64,000 bases of DNA from Thauera sp. (GTDB lineage Bacteria > Pseudomonadota > Gammaproteobacteria > Burkholderiales > Rhodocyclaceae): the NCBI GenBank assembly GCA_024235615.1, contig JACKMB010000005.1, positions 1 to 64,000 on the forward strand, written 5' to 3'. This document shows positions 59,473 through 64,000 of this stretch, piece after piece. Each line of letters opens with the position of its first letter. Position 1 is the first letter of the stretch. A program made the position numbers and the translations under genes. Below the pieces are notes generated by a model. It ran no database searches, was not told where the DNA came from, and saw nothing but the letters and a program-made list of their open reading frames with translations.

Positions 59473-60831
59473 TTGCCTCGAGCGGAATTCGACGAGATGC
59501 TCAAAGAACGCTGGAACGACCGTGCGGGCGGCTTCCATCCGGTCAGTGCGCCGGACTTCCTGCCCCGACAGCAATTGCGCGAGGTGCAATCGCACCGCCT
59601 GCAGGCGGTGGTCGGACGCGCCTGGGACAAGGTGGCGCTGTTCCGCGAGCGCATGCAGGCGCGCGGCCTCACGCCGGACTCGATCGCCGGCATCGGCGAC
59701 ATCGCCGCCCTGCCCTTCACCACCAAGGCCGACCTGCGCGACACCTACCCCTTCGGCCTGTTCGCCAGCCCGATGGACGAGGTGGTGCGCCTGCACGCCT
59801 CCTCGGGCACCACCGGCAAGCCGATCGTGGTCGCCTACACCCGCGAGGACATCGAGGTGTGGACCGAGGCGATGGCACGCACCTTCGCCGCCTGCGGCCT
59901 GCACCGCGGCGACATCCTGCAGAACGCCTTCGGCTACGGCCTGTTCACGGGCGGCATGGGCACCCACTACGGTGCCGAGGCGATCGGCGCGGCGGTGATC
60001 CCGGTCTCGGGCGGCAACACCGAACGCCAGATCATGCTGATGCGCGACTTCGGCGTCACCGCGGTGTGCGCCACGCCGAGCTTCTTCGTGCACCTGGTGG
60101 AAAAGGCCGGCGAGATGGGGGTGGACCTCAGGGACCTGCCGCTACGCACCGGCGTGTTCGGCGCCGAGCCGTGGACCGACGGCATGCGCGAGCGCATCCA
60201 GGCCGAGACCGGCATCGAGGCCTTCGACATCTACGGCCTGTCCGAGATCACCGGCCCCGGCGTGGCCACCGAGTGCGCCTGCCACGACGGCCTGCACGTG
60301 CTGGAGGACCACTTCTTCCCCGAGATCATCGACCCAGTGACCGGCGCGGCGCTGCCCGACGGCGAGGAGGGCGAGCTGGTGCTGACCACGCTGTCCAAGC
60401 GCGCGATGCCGATGATCCGCTACCGCACCCGCGACATCACCGCCATCCTCACCGCGCCCTGCGGATGCGGCCGCACGATGCGCCGCATCCGCCGCATCAG
60501 CCGGCGCTCGGACGACATGTTCATCATCCGCGGCGTCAATGTCTTTCCATCGCAGGTCGAGGCCGCGCTGCTGGCGGTCGAGGGCACGGTGCCGCACTAC
60601 CAGATCGTGCTCACGCGCGAGCATGGGCTGGACCGGATGACGGTCGAGGTGGAAGTGACGCCCGAAGTGTTCAGCGACACCGTGCGCGCCATGGAGGAGC
60701 TGCGCGCGCGCATCGGGCACGCGATCGAGCACGTGCTCGGCATCCGCGTCGGCCTGCGCCTGGTCGGGCCGCACAGCATCCCGCGCAGCGAAGGCAAGGC
60801 ACGGCGCGTGATCGACAAGCGCCAAGATTGA
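59473..60831 (+). CDS. paaK: PaaK-family arylacetate-CoA (phenylacetate-CoA) ligase
   Basis: A 452-residue AMP-forming ligase. It has the P-loop-like SSGTTGKP, AFGYGLFTGGMGTHYGAE, the core FDIYGLSEITGPGVA, YRTRDIT, and the C-terminal lid with RSDDMFIIRGVNVFPSQVE and RSEGKARRV. It activates phenylacetate or a related arylacetate. The start is uncertain: TTG at 59473, or ATG at 59497 (MLKERWNDR). The N-terminus is shorter than that of the aerobic PaaK, so this may be the anaerobic or indoleacetate-type enzyme. The partner is an ACT gene 14 bases downstream; iorAB is divergent. Confidence 0.9.
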   Translation: MPRAEFDEMLKERWNDRAGGFHPVSAPDFLPRQQLREVQSHRLQAVVGRAWDKVALFRERMQARGLTPDSIAGIGDIAALPFTTKADLRDTYPFGLFASPMDEVVRLHASSGTTGKPIVVAYTREDIEVWTEAMARTFAACGLHRGDILQNAFGYGLFTGGMGTHYGAEAIGAAVIPVSGGNTERQIMLMRDFGVTAVCATPSFFVHLVEKAGEMGVDLRDLPLRTGVFGAEPWTDGMRERIQAETGIEAFDIYGLSEITGPGVATECACHDGLHVLEDHFFPEIIDPVTGAALPDGEEGELVLTTLSKRAMPMIRYRTRDITAILTAPCGCGRTMRRIRRISRRSDDMFIIRGVNVFPSQVEAALLAVEGTVPHYQIVLTREHGLDRMTVEVEVTPEVFSDTVRAMEELRARIGHAIEHVLGIRVGLRLVGPHSIPRSEGKARRVIDKRQD

Positions 60832-60845
60832 GGCAGGAGCCCGCG

Positions 60846-61271
60846 ATGAAGATCTCCCAACTTTCCGTCTTCCTGGAAAACCGCCCGCACAGCCTGCTGG
60901 AGCCGCTGCAGGCGCTCGCCGCAGCCGGCATCGACCTGTCGGGAATCGCGCTCGCCGACAGCGAGCAGTTCGGCATCCTGCGCCTGGTGCTGCGCGACTG
61001 GGCGCGCGCGCGCGGGTTGCTGCAATCCGGCGGCTGGGCGGTGACGGTGACCGACATGGTGGCGATCCACGTCGAGGACCAGCCCGGCGGCCTGGTACGC
61101 ATCCTCGAGGTGCTCGCTGCGGCAGGGGCCGACATCGAGTACATGTACGGCTTCTTCGTGCGCCGCAGCGGTCGCGTGGCGATGCTGTTCCGCTTCGCCC
61201 GTCCGGAGCTGGCGATCGCCGCACTGGAAGCCGCCGGCATCACGATGCTCGGCGAGGATGCGCTGTACTGA
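60846..61271 (+). CDS. Tandem ACT-domain protein
   Basis: A 141-residue protein of two ACT folds: residues 1-70 (QLSVFLENRPHSLLEPLQALAAAGIDLSGIALADS) and 70-141 (VAIHVEDQPGGLVRILEVLAAAGADIEYMYGF). ACT domains bind amino acids to regulate partner enzymes. It lies 14 bases after paaK, an arrangement I recall from ior/paaK loci in other bacteria and archaea. It probably senses an aromatic amino acid. It has no DNA-binding or catalytic domain. Confidence 0.88.
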   Translation: MKISQLSVFLENRPHSLLEPLQALAAAGIDLSGIALADSEQFGILRLVLRDWARARGLLQSGGWAVTVTDMVAIHVEDQPGGLVRILEVLAAAGADIEYMYGFFVRRSGRVAMLFRFARPELAIAALEAAGITMLGEDALY

Positions 61272-61324
61272 AGACGCGACGGTTCATGCCGGAGCGCCCG
61301 AAGGCGCGAACACGGCGGCTGCCG

Positions 61325-61361
61325 AAAAAAAAGCGGGGCCGGCCCGATCGGGCGGCCCCGC
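61325..61361 (-). terminator. Rho-independent terminator of the PBP7 gene, possibly bidirectional
   Basis: On the minus strand GCGGGGCC/GGCCCCGC stems (with GC-rich inner pairing) are followed by an 8-base U tract (A run at 61325-61332 on the plus strand). On the plus strand it is followed only by GTTTCG, so it may weakly end the paaK-ACT transcript. A degenerate REP lies just before, at about 61287-61310. Confidence 0.75.
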
Positions 61362-61386
61362 GTTTCGACCTGCGCGCCCGGGAAGC

Positions 61387-62553
61387 TCAGCTGCCCGCGC
61401 CCTGCGGTGCGGCGGCCAGGCGCTGGGGTGCGGTCTGCTCGAGCCACTTGCGCACGCGCTTGGCGTCGGCAGTGCGGGTATAGCGGCCGTAGGAGTCCAT
61501 CAGCACCATGACCACCGGCTGCTGGTGCAGCCAGGTCTGCATGACCAGGCAGCGGCCCGCCTCGGAGATATAGCCGGTCTTGGACACGCTGATCGTCCAT
61601 TCCGGGCTGCGCACCAGCGAGTTGGTGTTGCCGAAGCGCAGCATGCGCCCATGCACCGGCACGTAGCGCTCGTGCGCGGTGGAGAACTCGCGGATGAGTG
61701 GATAGGACGCCGAGGCCGCGACCATCTTGGCGAGGTCGCGCGGGCTGGAGACGTTGGCCGGGTTGAGGCCGGTGCTGTCGTGGAAGCGGGTGTTCCACAG
61801 GCCGAGCAGGCGCGCCTTGACGTTCATCGCCTCGACGAAGGCCGCCTCACCGCCCGGATAGTGACGCGCCAGCGACGAGGCCGCGCGGTTCTCGGACGAC
61901 ATCAGCGCGAGCTGCAGCATCTCCTCACGCGACAGCGTGGTACCGAGCGCGAGCCGCGAGCCCGTGCCCTTGAGCTGATCGATGTCTTCCTCGGAGATCA
62001 CCACCGGCTCGGACAGGCTCTGTCCGGCGTCGAGCACCACCATCGCGGTCATCAGCTTGGTGATCGAGGCGATCGGCAGCACTTCGGCGGCGTTGCGCTC
62101 GAGCAGCACCTCACCGGTGCGCTGGTTGATGACGTAGAAGGCGCTGGAGCCGAGCACGGGCATGCCGTTGCCGTCGAGGGCGAGCGGTGCATCGGGCTCG
62201 TCGGCGAGCACCGCCGCGGGCGCGGCGAGCGCGGCGGCGGCCACCGCCGGCTTGCGCAGGCTCACCCGCATCGGCGCCGCCCGGCCGCGAGCACCCGCAA
62301 CCGCGCGGCTCCCGGCCTTCGCGGAGCGCGTGGCCTTGGCGCTGCGCGTCACGGCCTTGGACGCGGCGGCCTTCTTTTGCGCGGGCTTCGCAGCGGCCTT
62401 GCGCACCGGGGCCTTGGCCGCAGCCTTCTTCGCGGCCGGCTTGGAAACCTTGCTCGTCGCAGCCTTTCCGGATGCCTTCGGGGCTGCGACGGCCATACCC
62501 GACTGCAGCGCGAACATCGCGGCAATCGCGGCGATCAGTGGGCGAACTTTCAT
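61387..62553 (-). CDS. pbpG: D-alanyl-D-alanine endopeptidase, PBP7/8 type
   Basis: A 388-residue periplasmic peptidoglycan hydrolase. The signal peptide (1-24) ends VAA. Residues 25-110 are an Ala/Lys/Arg-rich linker with many AKKAAAK-type repeats, likely disordered and peptidoglycan- or DNA-like in charge. The S11 peptidase domain has S163-ITK, SSEN and KTG (SKTGYI). It cleaves D-Ala-meso-DAP cross-links. The linker is far longer than in E. coli PbpG. It is monocistronic with its own terminator. Confidence 0.9.
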   Translation of the reverse strand: MKVRPLIAAIAAMFALQSGMAVAAPKASGKAATSKVSKPAAKKAAAKAPVRKAAAKPAQKKAAASKAVTRSAKATRSAKAGSRAVAGARGRAAPMRVSLRKPAVAAAALAAPAAVLADEPDAPLALDGNGMPVLGSSAFYVINQRTGEVLLERNAAEVLPIASITKLMTAMVVLDAGQSLSEPVVISEEDIDQLKGTGSRLALGTTLSREEMLQLALMSSENRAASSLARHYPGGEAAFVEAMNVKARLLGLWNTRFHDSTGLNPANVSSPRDLAKMVAASASYPLIREFSTAHERYVPVHGRMLRFGNTNSLVRSPEWTISVSKTGYISEAGRCLVMQTWLHQQPVVMVLMDSYGRYTRTADAKRVRKWLEQTAPQRLAAAPQGAGS

Positions 62554-62712
62554 GATGGCGACGGGACGGAGAGCGGTGGAATGCGGGTTCGAGGCGTTCT
62601 GCTTTAAGAAATAGGCAGATACGCAATAGATTTCAAGTTGTTTCTAGCTTTGGGAGGAATTCTACCCCTGCATCGGCGTCGCCGGCGAGCCCGGCGGCCA
62701 CCCCGCCCCGGG

Positions 62713-63876
62713 TCAGGAGTCGATGCGCAGGAAACGGCGAAGCTCGCCGGCCCGCGTCATCGCGTCATGATAGCCGAGCTCGATCAGCGCGCGCGTGAAA
62801 CCCGGTTCGAAAAGCAGGTAGGAAAGCAGGGTCGAACCGTCGCGCCGCAAGGTGCCCAGGCCGCGCAGCACGATGCGCAGCTGCATCGGCAGGCTGTGCG
62901 CGTGGCGCGCCGCGATGGTGTCGAGGCGCTGCGAGGGCTGGATCACCAGGCACTCGATCGGGCGCAGCGCGATCCCTGCCTCGGCGCGGCGGGTCTCGTC
63001 GAGCCGGCTCACGGTGTCGTTGATGCGCGCCAGGCGCTCGAGATCGACCTCGAGGGTGTCGAGGAAGATGCTCGACAGCGCGTGGCCAGCGATCTGCGCC
63101 GGCGAAGGATAGCCGCCCACGGCGCGCATCCTCCCCTCTTCGGCCGTACGCCCGGCACCGATCACCAGGATGCGGTCGGCGCCGAGGTGGATCGCCGGGC
63201 TCACCGGCGCGAGCTGGCGCATCGAGCCGTCGCCGAAGTACTCGCGGTGGATCTTCACCGCCGGGAACACGAAGGGCAGCGCCGCGCTCGCCATCACGTG
63301 GCAGACGTCGAGCTGCGCGCGCACGCCCAGGCGCTGCGCGCGGCGCCAGGGCTGCAGTTCGGGCGCGCCCTGGAAGAAGGCGAGGCTTTCGCCGGAGGAG
63401 TAGCCGGAGGCGGTGACGCTGAGCGCGCGCAGATCGCCGCGGCCGATCGCGGCCTCGATCGAAGCGAAGTCGAGCACGCGCTCGAGCAGGCCGCGCAAGG
63501 GGGTGTTGTCGAGCAGCGAGCGCGGGGTCTGCCGCACCAGCCAGCCGCCGAACAGCGCCGCGCCCCAGCGCAGGCCGCTGCCGAAGAGCGCGGGCGGATC
63601 GACGCGATACACCTGGGCGACGTGCAGGCTGCGCCAGACGCGCTGGATGTGCAGCACCGCGCGGCCGAAGTCGGCCGCATGCACCGCGAGCGCGACCGCG
63701 TTGATCGCACCGGCCGAAGTTCCGCACAGGATGGGGAAGGGATTGCCGGGGCGCTTGCCGCGCAGTTCGCGGATCGCGACCAGCACGCCGACCTGGTAGG
63801 CGGCACGCGCACCGCCACCGGTCAGCACCAGCGCCGCTCGTCCTTCGTCCGCGCCCATCCGCCCGCCCCCGCTCAT
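62713..63876 (-). CDS. Patatin-like phospholipase
   Basis: A 387-residue patatin. The oxyanion hole is TGGGARAAYQVG (19-30), the nucleophile elbow is GTSAG (S54), and the second catalytic residue is the Asp of FGDGSMRQ near 216. These enzymes hydrolyse phospholipids or other acyl esters using a Ser-Asp dyad. No signal peptide is visible, so it is probably cytoplasmic or membrane-associated. The start may be 63876 or 63858 (MGADEGRAALVL). No partner gene is seen. The last 124 bases of the window hold nothing I can support. Confidence 0.88.
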   Translation of the reverse strand: MSGGGRMGADEGRAALVLTGGGARAAYQVGVLVAIRELRGKRPGNPFPILCGTSAGAINAVALAVHAADFGRAVLHIQRVWRSLHVAQVYRVDPPALFGSGLRWGAALFGGWLVRQTPRSLLDNTPLRGLLERVLDFASIEAAIGRGDLRALSVTASGYSSGESLAFFQGAPELQPWRRAQRLGVRAQLDVCHVMASAALPFVFPAVKIHREYFGDGSMRQLAPVSPAIHLGADRILVIGAGRTAEEGRMRAVGGYPSPAQIAGHALSSIFLDTLEVDLERLARINDTVSRLDETRRAEAGIALRPIECLVIQPSQRLDTIAARHAHSLPMQLRIVLRGLGTLRRDGSTLLSYLLFEPGFTRALIELGYHDAMTRAGELRRFLRIDS

Positions 63877-64000
63877 GCGATGGCTTCAGCATCGCGCAAC
63901 GACGACCGCCCCCGCAAGGAAGGAATGCGCAGCCGCGACGCGAGCCGCGCCGGGCGCGCACCCCGAGCTGCGGGGAACGCGCCCTTGCGCCCGCTTGCGG

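Overview
The window is GC-rich chromosomal DNA from a betaproteobacterium, most likely of the Thauera/Azoarcus/Aromatoleum group (Rhodocyclales). This is inferred from gene content: an indolepyruvate:ferredoxin oxidoreductase beside a PaaK-type arylacetate-CoA ligase, FNR-type boxes, a PEP-CTERM protein, propionyl-CoA/methylmalonyl-CoA genes, and two Mrp antiporter operons. No rRNA, tRNA, CRISPR array, prophage or replication origin was seen. Coding density is high and 57 genes are called.

Layout. 0-6.5 kb: a REP-associated tyrosine transposase (RAYT), a lysine 2,3-aminomutase-like radical SAM enzyme, a YpfJ-type zinc peptidase, a six-copy 171-bp tandem array made of REP pairs, and an Xre/RES toxin-antitoxin pair. 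6.5-14.4 kb: a minus-strand propionyl-CoA operon (mcm, meaB, pccB, pccA) with a divergent GntR regulator. 15-20.5 kb: a PEP-CTERM protein with a sigma-54-like promoter, a PaeA/YtfL-type membrane protein, the acetate symporter ActP with its DUF485 partner, and a crotonase. 22-24.3 kb: a glycosyltransferase and outer-membrane barrel pair. 24.3-31.5 kb: a zinc island, with a Zur-like box between zur-znuCB(-znuA) and a divergent DUF2796/ABC/DUF3299 operon. 31.8-35.3 kb: LysE and TSUP transporters and glnS. 35.4-37 kb: an overlapping MNT-HEPN-Mrr operon. 37-41.4 kb: a MacAB-like exporter. 41.7 kb: a six-cysteine small protein. 42.2-55.7 kb: two complete Mrp Na+/H+ antiporter operons pointing at each other, with a pseudouridine synthase gene between them that appears frameshifted. 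56-61.3 kb: an IclR regulator, iorAB, and divergent paaK-ACT with an FNR-type box and a large inverted repeat between them. 61.4-63.9 kb: a PBP7-type endopeptidase and a patatin.

Across the first 41.5 kb nearly every intergenic space holds REP palindromes, roughly fifty by eye. They share a GTAGGAGC head and GCGAA tail, and their stems covary. They are almost absent from the last 22 kb. The strongest candidate for an undescribed system is the MNT-HEPN-Mrr operon. Other points of interest are the 17-bp inverted repeat before paaK, the FNR box ahead of the small Cys-rich gene, and the glycosyltransferase-barrel pair.
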